64,000 nt of DNA from Nitrosomonadales bacterium (GCA_016721605.1 JADKHS010000034.1:1-64000), one strand, 5' to 3'; shown: positions 48,557 through 57,880, numbered from the stretch's first letter. The notes: generated from the sequence alone by a model not told the origin. Translations and numbers: made by a program.

Positions 48557-48800
48557 TTTTTCCAATTCAAAAATAAATTTAAACTACGAATTTTGAATCT
48601 AAGAAATAAATTTTCTTCTGGCTCGGCCTATTGATAGACGTTTTTCGTTTTACCTTGCCAACTTCATTAGAACGCCGTGGCTATGATTTGATGAACCTGT
48701 CCCACGCCTCTCTCAAGAAACACAATATTAAAGGTCTCCTAAAAACGTATTGCGGCCGAAGGCCGATTGCTACGCTTTATTTCATGTTGGAAGAGGCTGG
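48557..48800. mobile_element. internally deleted relative of the adjacent insertion sequence
   Basis: The left end TTTTCCAATTCAAAAATAAA (about 48559) matches the left end of the full element at 48811 (TTTTCCAATTCAGAAATGAG). The following 75 bases, including TTCTGGCTCGGCCTATTGAT and the TTTTTCGTTTTACCTTG region, parallel 48845-48930. The right end TTTCATGTTGGAAGAGGCTG (48781-48800) matches the right end of the full element at 50211-50230. About 245 bp, with the transposase lost. The 74-codon frame over it is not considered a gene. Confidence 0.65.
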
Positions 48801-48810
48801 AGTAGTAGTA

Positions 48811-50230
48811 TTTTCCAATTCAGAAATGAGTCTGAACGAAGGGTTTTTAGTCTGAGTAAATTAACTTGTTCTGGTTCGATCTAGTTGATAGGTGCTTCTT
48901 CGTTTTGCCTTGTCGATTTTATTTCTCAAGCCCGTTTTTTTATCGCCGCAGAGATGTCTTTAAACAGTTTTTTTGCGTTGTTCAGTGCGGCGGCATCATT
49001 GTCGCTCATTTCTGCTCCGCGCATTCAGTTGTTCGAGGGCTACTCCATCCTTCAAATACTGACTGGCCTCGGGTATTGATTTGAGTTTCTCATAAGGTGT
49101 CATCATGTCTTTGTAGCTGTATTTCTTTCGTTCTTTCCCTGGCATCTGTAATTGTCTCTGGAAAGAAACATGGCCGGTGGAAGTTGACATAAGGGTTGAG
49201 ATAATCGGCGCAAAAGCATTGACCAAACTGGCGCAGTATTGCGGGATATGCGCATACCCAGATGTTTGCGTACCACGGCGGCGTTCTTTGACTCCGCCAA
49301 GGCGTTATCGTTGGAATGCCGTGGCCGTGACTTGGTGAACTCGATCCGGAGCTTCTCCAACAGCTTTGCGACCTGATAATTGATGTACTCTGAACCGTTA
49401 TCCGAATGGAACCCCAGGATGACAAACGGAAATCCATCCAGCAACTGCCGGATGACCGGCAGCAAATACGCCTCGCTGATCTTCTCGCAGGTGGCGACGA
49501 ATTGCATCTGCGTCACACAGTCCACCGCGTTGATGTGGTACACGCCTTTGACGCCATCCAGATCGCCTTGATGCACGCTATCTATGCGGATGTAGCCCGG
49601 CACTCCGTTTGGCTGCGGTGCACGGCGTTTGCCGATGGGAATGCCGGTGGGGCGCGTCTTGCTCCAGTGCCGCCGTTTGTTCTGGTACGGTGTGCTCCCG
49701 CGCAGGTTGTAAAGGTGGGAAACCGAGATGCCCGCCAGCCGTTCAAAGCGCGCATCACCAAAAACCAAAGAGCGCGTTCCATGAGCTTCTTGGTGGTGTA
49801 CCTGGACAGCGTGTCATGCAGCACATCTATCTCGGCCAGCAAGAACACGTCTGCTGCGGTGTAACGATAGGTGAAACCCTGCTTGGGCGTACAGGGTTGT
49901 TTCGATAGCTTCCCATCCCTGCGGTATTGCCGTACCAATCGGGTTACTTGCTGGCGTGATAGCCCGGTCATGCGCTCGATATAGCGCAGTAGTATGCCCT
50001 TATCTACCCGCCCGTGCGGAGCATAGCCAAACCGCTTGAGGACGCGTCCGATAAACTGGTTACGCTCCTCTTTTGGAACCCGAAATATCACCTCCGATGT
50101 CCCGTCCAAAAATGCCTTGATCTGCACCAAGGTCTGTAGCTTTGCTTCTTCCATGTTGATCACCATGCTTCGCATAATGACCGACCCAGCAAATCAATTT
50201 CAGACTCATTTCATGTTGGAAGAGGCTGTA
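48811..50230. mobile_element. insertion sequence with DDE integrase-type transposase
   Basis: About 1.4 kb. The ends form an imperfect inverted repeat of about 26 bases with a perfect core GAAATGAGTCTGAA (48823-48836) against TTCAGACTCATTTC (50199-50212). It carries one transposase on the minus strand. The family is DDE integrase-like; I could not decide between IS481-like and related groups. It lies between fba and hicA, abutting a shorter relative on its left. Confidence 0.75.
48996..50175 (-). pseudogene. DDE integrase-type transposase, frameshifted
   Basis: Three frames make one protein of about 390 residues. The N-terminal helix-turn-helix part contains VLKRFGYAPHGRVDKGILLR and MTGLSRQQVTRLVRQYRRDG. 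Then ARFERLAGISVSHLYNLRGS appears in the second frame. The catalytic core has Asp in YIRIDSVHQGD, the second Asp in GFHSDNGSEYINYQV and the Glu in SNDNALAESKNAAVVR. The end (MMTPYEKLKSIPEASQYLKD) is in a third frame. Shifts lie near 49770 and 49240. Two shifts in different places argue against programmed frameshifting. A start at MEEAKLQ (50154) is also possible. Confidence 0.8.
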
Positions 50231-50267
50231 GTTTGACCACTAAGAGTATTTCTGTTAAATTAATAAT

Positions 50268-50444
50268 ATGGATAGCAATGAATTTAAACAATGGCTTGTT
50301 AAGCAAGGCGCTACGTTTCAGCCTGGTCAAGGAACTCACATCAGGGTGTTTCTTAATGGCCGTCAATCAGTTCTGCCGATGCATGACGCGGAACTGAAAA
50401 TCGATACTATTGAATATATTAAAAAACGGCTAGGGTTGAATTAG
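50268..50444 (+). CDS. hicA: HicA-type mRNA interferase toxin
   Basis: A 58-residue double-stranded-RNA-binding-fold toxin. MDSNEFKQWLVKQGATFQPG, the active-site region GTHIRVFLNG and the end IDTIEYIKKRLGLN match HicA. The usual catalytic His is present (GTHIR). It lies about 35 bases beyond the right end of the insertion sequence, so its promoter may be affected. hicB follows by 10 bases. Confidence 0.88.
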   Translation: MDSNEFKQWLVKQGATFQPGQGTHIRVFLNGRQSVLPMHDAELKIDTIEYIKKRLGLN

Positions 50445-50454
50445 GGAACTTGCG

Positions 50455-50724
50455 ATGTTTGAATATCCAGTGGATTTGATACCTGCCAAGGATGGCGGAT
50501 TTGTCGTAATTTTTCCCGATGTACCGGAAGCCATTACCCAGGGCGATGATAAGGACGAAGCACTGCAGTATGCCAGTGAGGCGCTGGAAACCGCGCTTGG
50601 TTTCTATATAGGGGATCGTCGTCAGCTACCCTTACCCTCCCTTGCAGCGGGGCGTCCCACTGTTACGCCCGATGCAATAGTGATTGCCAAGATGATTTCG
50701 AACTGGCTATCTCTAAAGAAATAA
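50455..50724 (+). CDS. hicB: HicB-type antitoxin, lacking a C-terminal DNA-binding domain
   Basis: MFEYPVDLIPAKDGGFVVIF, PDVPEAITQGDDKDEALQYA and EALETALGFYIGDRRQLPLP match the HicB RNase-H-like domain. The protein ends at 89 residues, whereas relatives with this N-terminus usually continue into a helix-turn-helix. The +1 frame after VIAK reads FELAISKEITKSGIKK, which resembles the expected continuation, so a frameshift near 50697 is likely. Forms a toxin-antitoxin pair with hicA. Confidence 0.85.
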   Translation: MFEYPVDLIPAKDGGFVVIFPDVPEAITQGDDKDEALQYASEALETALGFYIGDRRQLPLPSLAAGRPTVTPDAIVIAKMISNWLSLKK

Positions 50725-50874
50725 CCAAGAGTGGCATTAAAAAACAGAATAGGCTTTTTGCTGTATGCGAAAGGTTTATAACGAATCAGATTCAACGCTC
50801 CAATTTCACTGTTTTTCGCATGGCATTACCTCTCCGTTGAATCACTTCCATTCAATTCTGACATAAATCTCAAG

Positions 50875-52062
50875 TTAACCTGCCACGCGCAATACAAGTC
50901 CCTTGAGATATGCGCCTTCCGGGAAGTTCAATAATATCGGGTGATCCGGCGCAGCGTGCAGTTTGTGAACGATGTGCGCAGCCACTCCGGCGTCCAAGGC
51001 AGCACCGGCAATAATTTTCTGGAATAGGTCGTCATTTATGCCGCTGGAACATGAATAGGTGGCGAGCATTCCTCCCGGTCTGAGCAGCTTGAAGCCTAGC
51101 AGGTTAATATCCTTGTAGCCGCGCGCGGCTTTTTCGGTGAAGGCGGCGGTGGGCGCGAATTTGGGTGGGTCGAGGATGATCAGGTCAAATTTGCGGTTCT
51201 GGTCGCGCAGCTTGCGCAGTGCTTGGAACACGTCGATGCATTGCCATTCAGCGCGGCTGGCATCCAGCCCATTAAGTTCCACATTACGCTGTGCCAGTTG
51301 CAGCGCTTCATTCGAAGAATCAATTGATAGCACTGATTTCGCGCCGCCGCGCAGTGCATACAGCGAGAAACCGCCGCTGTAGCAAAAACAATTCAGCACA
51401 TCCTTGTCTTGCGCCAGGGTTCCAATCAGTTCGCGGTTATCACGCTGGTCGATATAGAAGCCCGTCTTCTGTCCGTGTGCTACATCCACAGCAAAGTGCA
51501 ACTTGTGTTCAACAATGAATAACGATTCAGGCAAGTTGCCACGTAGTACGTTATTGCGTTCCGGCAACCCTTCCAATGCACGGGAGTCAGAATCGGAACG
51601 CTCGTAAATACAAACCGGATTGCACATCTCTTGCAGTATGTCGGCGCAAGTGTCGCGCCAGCGTTCCGCCCCCGCACTGCCAATCTGCATAACCAGCACA
51701 TCGCCATATTGATCTACTACCAACCCGGGCAGGCCATCAGATTCGCCATGAATCAGGCGCAGGCTAGTGCTGTATTGCGCCAAGTTGAGATCTTTGCGCA
51801 ATGCCAGTGCATGGGTGATTTTCGTGCGGAAAAAATCTGCATCGATGCTTTGCTCCGCGCTCCATGACCACACTCGCGCAGCAATTTGTGAATGTGCATT
51901 GTATGCGGCATGGGCGAGGAAAGCGCCTTGTGTTGAGTATATCTGTACCGTGTCACCATCAATAGGCGAGCCTTCCACACGTTTAATTGCCCCGGAGAAT
52001 ATCCAGGGGTGCCAGCGCAGAAGGGATTTCTCCCTCCCCTCTTTTAGAATAATTTTATTCAT
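50875..52062 (-). CDS. rlmI: 23S rRNA (cytosine-1962-C5) methyltransferase
   Basis: A 395-residue class I methyltransferase. N-terminal PUA domain (REKSLLRWHPWIFSGAIKRV, DTVQIYSTQGAFLAHAAYNA). Substrate and SAM region: HGQKTGFYIDQRDNRELIG, VLNCFCYSGGFSLYALRGGA and SVLSIDSSNEALQLAQRNVE. Catalytic parts: LIILDPPKFAPTAAF and LATYSCSSGI. Length and frame are normal. It overlaps xerC by four bases. Confidence 0.93.
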   Translation of the reverse strand: MNKIILKEGREKSLLRWHPWIFSGAIKRVEGSPIDGDTVQIYSTQGAFLAHAAYNAHSQIAARVWSWSAEQSIDADFFRTKITHALALRKDLNLAQYSTSLRLIHGESDGLPGLVVDQYGDVLVMQIGSAGAERWRDTCADILQEMCNPVCIYERSDSDSRALEGLPERNNVLRGNLPESLFIVEHKLHFAVDVAHGQKTGFYIDQRDNRELIGTLAQDKDVLNCFCYSGGFSLYALRGGAKSVLSIDSSNEALQLAQRNVELNGLDASRAEWQCIDVFQALRKLRDQNRKFDLIILDPPKFAPTAAFTEKAARGYKDINLLGFKLLRPGGMLATYSCSSGINDDLFQKIIAGAALDAGVAAHIVHKLHAAPDHPILLNFPEGAYLKGLVLRVAG

Positions 52063-52979
52063 GGGGTTTTCTTTTTGGCCCGCGGATGCGCTGCATCGTA
52101 AATTTTACTGAGGTATTGGAAATCAAGATGAGTATAAACCTGCGTAGTAGAAATGCTGGTATGGCCGAGCATTTCTTGCACTGCCCGTAAATCTCCACTG
52201 GATTGCAGCACATGTGAGGCGAACGAATGACGCAACAAGTGTGGATGAACGCCGCTGGTGATGCCCTGTTTGATGCCCCATTCTGACATGCGTAATTGCA
52301 CCGCGCGCGAACCAATGCGGCTACCATTGCGATTAACGAACAACGCCGTTTCATCCTGCTTGGCCAATTGTCCACGCAGCGCCAGCCAAGTTTGCAGCGC
52401 GGAGATCGCATAGCTGCCCAACGGTACGATACGGGTCTTGGCGCCTTTACCAATAACACGTACCGCTGCATCGGCAAAATCAAGCGCACCAGGATCCAGA
52501 TTGACCAGCTCTGCCAAGCGCAGGCCTGAAGAATAAAATAACTCAAACATCGCTTTGTCGCGCACCGCCAGAATGTCGCCTGTGGTGGGTAGTTCCACCA
52601 TGCGCACAGCTTCGTCCGGGGAAAGTGCATGCGGCAGATTACGCGCCGATTTGGGCGCACGCAGCCCGATGCATGGATTGTCTTTAAACTGGTGGTCGCG
52701 TATTAGATAAGAATAAAAGGTACGCCATGCCGAAAGCATACGCGCCAAACTTTTGCCGCCCAAACCGCTACCGTGTAATTGTGCTACGAAACGGCGAATT
52801 TGATGGTTTTTCAGTTCGTTTAGTGATGTAACACCAGCAAGCTTAAACAAACGACAAATATCACGGGAATAATTTTCCGCAGTAAGTGGAGAGTAACGGC
52901 GCTCGTTGCGCAGATGGTCGAGAAATCCGTGCAGTGCAACTTGGTTGAAAGTGGTAGCCTGCACGGTGCTGTTTATCAC
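52059..52979 (-). CDS. xerC: site-specific tyrosine recombinase XerC
   Basis: A 306-residue recombinase that resolves chromosome dimers at dif with XerD. N-terminal SAM-like domain (HGFLDHLRNERRYSPLTAEN). Catalytic residues: Arg in FYSSGLRLAELVNLD, Lys in VIGKGAKTRIVPLG, HxxR in HPHLLRHSFASHVLQ, His in LGHTSISTTQVYTHLDF, where the Tyr nucleophile also lies. It follows the DUF484 gene, the usual dapF-DUF484-xerC order, which supports the XerC call over other recombinases. Confidence 0.94.
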   Translation of the reverse strand: MINSTVQATTFNQVALHGFLDHLRNERRYSPLTAENYSRDICRLFKLAGVTSLNELKNHQIRRFVAQLHGSGLGGKSLARMLSAWRTFYSYLIRDHQFKDNPCIGLRAPKSARNLPHALSPDEAVRMVELPTTGDILAVRDKAMFELFYSSGLRLAELVNLDPGALDFADAAVRVIGKGAKTRIVPLGSYAISALQTWLALRGQLAKQDETALFVNRNGSRIGSRAVQLRMSEWGIKQGITSGVHPHLLRHSFASHVLQSSGDLRAVQEMLGHTSISTTQVYTHLDFQYLSKIYDAAHPRAKKKTP

Positions 52980-52983
52980 CGCT

Positions 52984-53604
52984 TTATAGCGAAGGGCGTA
53001 GCGCGCTACTCACAATTTCCGCAATACGCTGCAGAAACAATGTACCCATGCCGGGATAGAAACGCTGCGCATCTTCACTAGCCAATATTAACAGGCCGAT
53101 GGATTGTTCATCCGTCCGCAGCGGTAAATAAGCAAACGAGCGCAAATGACCCGCACTTTCGCCAAACCAGGCTAAAGTGTCATGAAAAGCGTGGTGAACA
53201 CAGACGGGTTGCAGTTGCTGGTCAGCGAAGGCCAGTACTTCCAAGCTGGGCGGTAATCCTTTCCAGATGTGCAACACAACATGTGGCACGGCAAAAATTT
53301 CACGCAAATTCTGCGTAATGACATTCTGCAAACTCATCAGGTCACGCGCACCAAATAACGCGAGGGTGAATTGATGCACTTTTTGCTGTAATGAGTCATT
53401 TTCCTGAGCAAACTTTACCATCTCGTGTAGTCTTTTTTCCAAGTTTTTATTCTGCTCACGCAAAGTCAATAACTGCCGCTCGTTTAATGAAATGGTACGT
53501 CCGCTATACGGATGGGGGATAGTAACTTCCGCTAACATATCAGCGTGATCTTCAAAGAACTGTGGATTATTTTGTAAATATAGTGCGATGTCTGCGGATT
53601 TCAT
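52984..53604 (-). CDS. DUF484 family protein
   Basis: A 206-residue protein of the DUF484 (GAF-like) family: ALYLQNNPQFFEDHADMLAE and ERQLLTLREQNKNLEKRLHE at the N-terminus, then LYLPLRTDEQSIGLLILASE-like sequence (FAYLPLRTDEQSIGLLILAS) and FLQRIAEIVSSALRPSL at the end. Located between dapF and xerC as in most proteobacteria. Function not established. Nine bases separate it from dapF. Confidence 0.93.
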   Translation of the reverse strand: MKSADIALYLQNNPQFFEDHADMLAEVTIPHPYSGRTISLNERQLLTLREQNKNLEKRLHEMVKFAQENDSLQQKVHQFTLALFGARDLMSLQNVITQNLREIFAVPHVVLHIWKGLPPSLEVLAFADQQLQPVCVHHAFHDTLAWFGESAGHLRSFAYLPLRTDEQSIGLLILASEDAQRFYPGMGTLFLQRIAEIVSSALRPSL

Positions 53605-53613
53605 GTCGTCCTC

Positions 53614-54444
53614 TTATAAATTTATTTCGCCTTCAAATACAGCAATCGCTGGTCCAGTCATAAATACCGATGTGCCATTTCCGGCCCAAGCTATGTTCAG
53701 CACCCCACCGCGCGTGGCAACATTCACGCGCGCGTCCAACAGGCCGCGACGGATGCCGGTTACCACTGCGGCGCATGCGCCAGTGCCACAAGATAGTGTT
53801 TCACCAGCGCCGCGTTCATACACGCGTAACTTAATGTGTTTATGATCCACTATCTGCATGAAGCCTGCATTCACCCGTTGCGGAAAACGAGGGTGATGTT
53901 CAATGAGCGCCCCCTGTATGATAACTGGTGCATATTCCACATCAGTCACCACCTGTACCGCATGTGGATTGCCCATCGATAGTGCCGTAATCTGCACTGT
54001 TTCGCCTGCTATTTCTAGCGTTTGGATGACAGCATCACTACTGCCAAGAAACGGAATACGTGCAGCCTCAAAAATCGGCGCACCCATATTTACTGTAACT
54101 TGACCATTATCCTCAAGGCGCGGGGTAATCAAGCCATTTTTTGTTTCTACCACGATTTCACGCTTGAGCGTCAGTTTTTGATCGTGCACAAAACGCATAA
54201 AACAGCGCGCGCCATTGCCACATTGTTCCACCTCGCCACCATCAGCATTGAAGATGCGATAACGAAAATCCGCGTCGGGATGCTGAGCAATTTCCACTAA
54301 CAAGATTTGATCGCAGCCCACGCCAAAGTGCCGATCGGCTAACAAGCGCAACTGCTCCGGTGTCAGCTGGATATGCTGGCGTAATCCATTGAGGACTACG
54401 AAATCATTACCGGCGCCATGCATTTTGGTGAATTTTAGTCTCAT
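53614..54444 (-). CDS. dapF: diaminopimelate epimerase
   Basis: A 276-residue enzyme converting LL- to meso-diaminopimelate for lysine and peptidoglycan. The two catalytic Cys lie in EQCGNGARCFMRFV and ETLSCGTGACAAVVTG. N-terminal KFTKMHGAGNDFVVLNG and SMGNPHAVQVV are further signatures. First gene of dapF-DUF484-xerC-rlmI, all closely packed on the minus strand. Confidence 0.96.
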   Translation of the reverse strand: MRLKFTKMHGAGNDFVVLNGLRQHIQLTPEQLRLLADRHFGVGCDQILLVEIAQHPDADFRYRIFNADGGEVEQCGNGARCFMRFVHDQKLTLKREIVVETKNGLITPRLEDNGQVTVNMGAPIFEAARIPFLGSSDAVIQTLEIAGETVQITALSMGNPHAVQVVTDVEYAPVIIQGALIEHHPRFPQRVNAGFMQIVDHKHIKLRVYERGAGETLSCGTGACAAVVTGIRRGLLDARVNVATRGGVLNIAWAGNGTSVFMTGPAIAVFEGEINL

Positions 54445-54754
54445 CTCTTCGTCTCTGTTAATTCCAAATGCCTAAAGTAATCCATTGTGTACTGGTTTGC
54501 CATACCAGTTCATCCCATAGCAAAGATTTTTATGCGCGTCATGACAGGCAATGCGCTTGATGTCGAATTGGTCGAAAGCTGACGGATAGTTTAGCCGTTT
54601 TTCAAAAATGGCGGTGCAGCTCAGCCCCACCTGCGCGCATCCTCAAAAATCAAGAATTCGAATAATGCACGATCATCGCACAGCAATACACATCATTCTT
54701 GGTCATGAAAAACCCGGTATAGTTTATCCCGTATAGGCTTGCGTATTTCTAGCG
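54445..54754. other. 310-bp intergenic region upstream of dapF
   Basis: No gene recognised. It should hold the dapF promoter and the end of the TauE-type gene. A weak ACTGG/CCAGT hairpin lies near 54490-54510. Confidence 0.35.
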
Positions 54755-55551
54755 CTAAATAAATTTTATTAACAAATGTGTCGCCAATGCCAGCATCAGT
54801 ATTGCGAAAAGTTTACGCAATAACCCAATCTTCATGCGATGTGCCACCTTCGCGCCAAGCGGCGCAGTAATAACACTAGCAAGTACGACCCACAATAGCG
54901 ACGGCAGGTACACGAAACCCAGGTTAGGGGAGGGTAGCAGCGTATGGGAACTAAGGCCCATCACAATGTAGCCTATTGTGCCACCTATGGCGACCGGAAA
55001 ACCGATCGCTGCAGAGGTACCAATTGCATTGCGTATTGGCACATTGCACCAAATTAAAATGGGACTACAACCGTACCGCCGCCAATAGATACTAAGCTAC
55101 TGATCCAGCCAGTAAACATACCCGTTAGCGTCATGCCGGTCATGCCAGGTAATTGACGTGAGGCTTGCGGACGCAATTCAAACAAAATTTGGATTGCTGC
55201 AAAATATACAAATAAAGCAAAAAATATTCCTAGTCCACGCGGCGAAACAAATGCGGCGCATAGTGCACCCAGTGCTGTTCCGAACAAAATGCCAGGAGTT
55301 ATAGTACGGACCACGGCCCAGTTCACCGCACCATGCTGGTGGTGTTTGCGCATGCTAGCGAGGGATGTAAACAGAATGGTTGCCATCGAGGTACCCAGCG
55401 CCAGATGCATAACATAAGGGGCAGGGAAGTGCTGCATTTTAAACAACATCAGCAAAACTGGTACCAAAATGGTTCCGCCGCCAATGCCGAACATTCCGCT
55501 AAATAACCCAACCAATGCACCCAGCGCAAGATAGGCAAAAGCCCATTCCAT
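54755..55551 (-). CDS. TauE/SafE-type membrane permease, frameshifted
   Basis: Polytopic membrane protein with the two TauE repeats. The first (GLFSGMFGIGGGTILVPVLL) and second (GWISSLVSIGGGTVVVPF) are in one frame, which slips near 55050. The next frame resumes PIRNAIGTSAAIGFPVAIGG, GYIVMG and ASVITAPLGAKVAHRMKIGL. About 265 residues after repair. Relatives export sulfite or sulfonates, but substrates are mostly unknown. It ends up next to the EVE gene (two-base gap). Confidence 0.87.
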
Positions 55552-55552
55552 A

Positions 55553-56017
55553 TTAATCGCGTACCAGATGCTTCAGAATGAACCGCCACTCGGCGGGATC
55601 AACCGGTGTGATGGACAATCGATTGCCCCGTTGCAAAACACGCATGCCTTCTAATTGTGGATGACGGCGCAGCTCTGCCAATGAAATGGGTTCAATTTTC
55701 TTTACCCATTGCACATCTACATTAAACCACCGTGGCGTTTCCTGCGTGGCCTTTGGATCGAAATATTTGCTATTACGTTCGAATTGGGTTGCATCGGGAT
55801 AGGCAGTGCTGGAAACGCGCGCGATGCCTGCAATACCTGGCACAGCACAATTGGAATGATAGAAAAGTACCGCGTCGCCTTCGCACATCTGATCGCGCAT
55901 GAAGTTACGTGCCTGATAGTTACGGACACCGTACCATGCCACTGTCTGGTCGGGCAGGTTAGCAAGGTCATCAATGCTAACGTCGCTCGGTTCAGATTTC
56001 ATTAGCCAATAACGCAC
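55553..56017 (-). CDS. EVE domain-containing protein
   Basis: A 154-residue PUA-like EVE domain protein: RYWLMKSEPSDVSIDDLANL, WYGVRNYQARNFMRDQMCEG, AVLFYHSNCAVPGIAGIARV and PRWFNVDVQWVKKIEPISL. EVE domains bind modified bases in nucleic acids; the housekeeping role of this bacterial form is not settled. It regularly lies near zapA and the 6S RNA gene in betaproteobacteria. Confidence 0.92.
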   Translation of the reverse strand: MRYWLMKSEPSDVSIDDLANLPDQTVAWYGVRNYQARNFMRDQMCEGDAVLFYHSNCAVPGIAGIARVSSTAYPDATQFERNSKYFDPKATQETPRWFNVDVQWVKKIEPISLAELRRHPQLEGMRVLQRGNRLSITPVDPAEWRFILKHLVRD

Positions 56018-56162
56018 GTTATTCCATTTAAAACTCTAATAAAGTGAATCATTCTGTGAGAGTGCTTCTGAGAAATAATCGCTAATGAAGAAAATAATTG
56101 AGGTTGAAGCCATTGATCCGAAAAAAACAAAAATGCGTGCGACCTACTGCGGGTATACCGAT

Positions 56163-56192
56163 AAAAAATAATGCGGCATACGCCGCATTATT
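56163..56192 (-). terminator. intrinsic terminator of 6S RNA
   Basis: AATAATGCGGC and GCCGCATTATT form an 11-bp stem; on the minus strand it is followed by a T6 tract (complement of 56163-56168). It directly follows the 3' end of 6S RNA. Confidence 0.85.
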
Positions 56193-56196
56193 AATA

Positions 56197-56374
56197 AAGC
56201 CCCCCGCCTGTGCCGTTGACCCAACATCTTGAACCTGGGTTCAAGAGAGCCGGTTCCCAGTTACATCAGGTACATCCGCAGGGGATGCGCACAACAGTAA
56301 CATTAAGGGGCGCGGCCTAAGCAGAGCTTATTGGTCCAAAGAATTATGAGCCTGACGAACACCGCAGGGGAAAC
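56197..56374 (-). ncRNA. ssrS: 6S RNA
   Basis: Read on the minus strand, the gene starts just after the zapA stop and ends before a terminator. The ends pair: CCCCTGCGGTGTTCG near the 5' end with GGCACAGGCGGGG near the 3' end. The 3' half contains the conserved hairpin CTTGAACCCAGGTTCAAG, matching the CTTGAACC/GGTTCAAG element of enterobacterial 6S RNA. The zapA-ssrS order is also conserved. 6S RNA mimics an open promoter and holds sigma-70 RNA polymerase in stationary phase. The exact ends are estimates (about 178 nt). Confidence 0.87.
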
Positions 56375-56689
56375 CTAAAACAACTCATCCTGTTCCGCAA
56401 ATAACGCGTCTATAGTTGCCACCATGGAACCCATTCTACGCTTAAATTCACCCGTGTCAAAACTAGTCCCAAGGCCTGGGGTTAAGAGTTCGTGAGTAAT
56501 ATTTAAAGCAGACATAATTGCGATGCGCTCGAGCGTAACAACCTTGCCGATATCGCGAATTTCGTGCATTTTCTTATCAAGATAAGCGACCGCATCAAGC
56601 AGTTCTGAACGCTCCGTTTCCGGGCAGGCGACGCGGAATTTCCGATCGAGGATGGTGACATCAAGCGTTCTTGCACTCTCGCTACTCAT
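56375..56689 (-). CDS. zapA: cell division protein ZapA
   Basis: A 104-residue FtsZ-associated protein: TLDVTILDRKFRVACPETER, LLDAVAYLDKKMHEIRDIGK, VVTLERIAIMSALNITHELL, with a C-terminal coiled coil (RMGSMVATIDALFAEQDELF). It promotes FtsZ bundling at the Z-ring. It lies two bases after the ZapB-like gene and directly before 6S RNA. Confidence 0.94.
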   Translation of the reverse strand: MSSESARTLDVTILDRKFRVACPETERSELLDAVAYLDKKMHEIRDIGKVVTLERIAIMSALNITHELLTPGLGTSFDTGEFKRRMGSMVATIDALFAEQDELF

Positions 56690-56691
56690 GT

Positions 56692-56886
56692 TTACTCTTC
56701 AGGTAATTGTGCCAGCAATCGTTCCAAGCGCGATTTGACAGAGTCAATCTTGTCGTGGCATTGACGACTTTGACTCAGCGCTTGAGCCAATTCTTGACGC
56801 AGGTGATGGTTTTTTTCACGCAAATGTCTAGTCAATTGCACCAATTGAGCTAACTTACTTTCCAATGCGTCTAATTCTGCTTGCAT
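56692..56886 (-). CDS. small coiled-coil protein, ZapB-like (TIGR02449 type)
   Basis: A 64-residue coiled coil throughout: LDALESKLAQLVQLTRHLRE, KNHHLRQELAQALSQSRQCH and VKSRLERLLAQLPEE. Small coiled-coil proteins of this type are encoded just before zapA in many proteobacteria and are presumed to help cell division. Two-base spacing to zapA indicates co-transcription. Confidence 0.85.
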   Translation of the reverse strand: MQAELDALESKLAQLVQLTRHLREKNHHLRQELAQALSQSRQCHDKIDSVKSRLERLLAQLPEE

Positions 56887-57273
56887 GAAACGAACTATAG
56901 TTTAAAGAAACCTGACCAGTCAAATGGGTAACCAAAAATAATTTTAAGCTGTACTGCCAACAGCCCGTTTAGCAGGCGCGCTTTCCAGTTGTGAAGCCCA
57001 TTCACCTTTCGATAGGCTCTCAAGAAACAGCTTTTTATGACCATATATATCAATTGGTTACAAAACTTGAAAAATGGCCAAACAGCGCCCGATTATCTGG
57101 GATAATCATTATTTTACCAACGCCTTTCGCACCTGCGGGCGAATATCATAATCAAGGCGAGTAGACTTTAAACATAGTCTGGCCGTATCAATGAGTTATG
57201 CATTATGGAAAAAATGCGAAACTGGTAACATAGAAGCTCCCACAAGCACGAAATTTCAGAATATTTAAACATC
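56887..57273. other. 387-bp intergenic region
   Basis: Divergent region between the ZapB-like gene (minus) and the hypothetical gene at 57274 (plus). It should hold the zapBA/6S promoter. Nothing else was recognised. Confidence 0.35.
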
Positions 57274-57612
57274 ATGCAATATGTACAAAACCTCCCTCTC
57301 CCTCCGGCTTTAAACGAATTTGAAGACAAAAATGAAGTAAAAAAGCTAACCGAAATTAAACCAGTTAACCCCGCCCCAGAGCACACCCATCCATCAATAG
57401 CGCTTCGGCAACTTACACAATCCGAACATCAGCTCCCCCTTATTAAACCACTCGAAAGACGAAATGCAGAGACCCATCTTGGCGAACGCCGAACATTCTG
57501 TCGCCGTATTAAAACTCAACCTCTTCTGAAAGAGCTTCGTTCAAAGGTGGATCGACGACACCGCAAACAAAGAAAAACAGATATCACAGAACATATAGAT
57601 GAAAAGGCTTAA
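57274..57612 (+). CDS. hypothetical protein with RR-rich C-terminus
   Basis: A 112-residue soluble protein. The Pro-rich N-terminus (QNLPLPPALNEFEDKNEVKK) precedes a basic part, LGERRTFCRRIKTQPLLKEL followed by RSKVDRRHRKQRKTDITEHI. The RR-x-x-CRR...ELRS..DRR pattern resembles small uncharacterised proteins of Gallionellaceae and Nitrosomonadaceae, from memory. Coding is plausible; function unknown. No ribosome-binding site is obvious. Confidence 0.5.
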   Translation: MQYVQNLPLPPALNEFEDKNEVKKLTEIKPVNPAPEHTHPSIALRQLTQSEHQLPLIKPLERRNAETHLGERRTFCRRIKTQPLLKELRSKVDRRHRKQRKTDITEHIDEKA

Positions 57613-57880
57613 TCCCGGCAATTTCTCAAACTAACCAATTCTACCAATCATGTAATGGCTACCCCCATCAGTGTTATTTTGCGATATAGGGATATAGATA
57701 TTAATCTGACAATTGGGATTTGAAGTTTTCATCGACATATTCCACACGGGGATTCTGGAAGTTTTTGGACGCGCCTTAGTGACTGGACTAATGACGCCAT
57801 GTGTGATCGAGGAGAGTCCACATAGCTTAACAATACGCATCACGCCAACCCATTTACTAAGTTTAGATATGCCAATTTGC

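Noticed and set aside
48631..48855. 74-codon plus-strand frame
   Set aside because: It spans the deleted IS relic and the left end of the full IS, and has no recognisable domain.
48996..50175. Programmed frameshifting in the transposase
   Set aside because: At least two shifts at unrelated positions are needed, and this is an integrase-like single-protein type rather than an IS3-like two-frame design.
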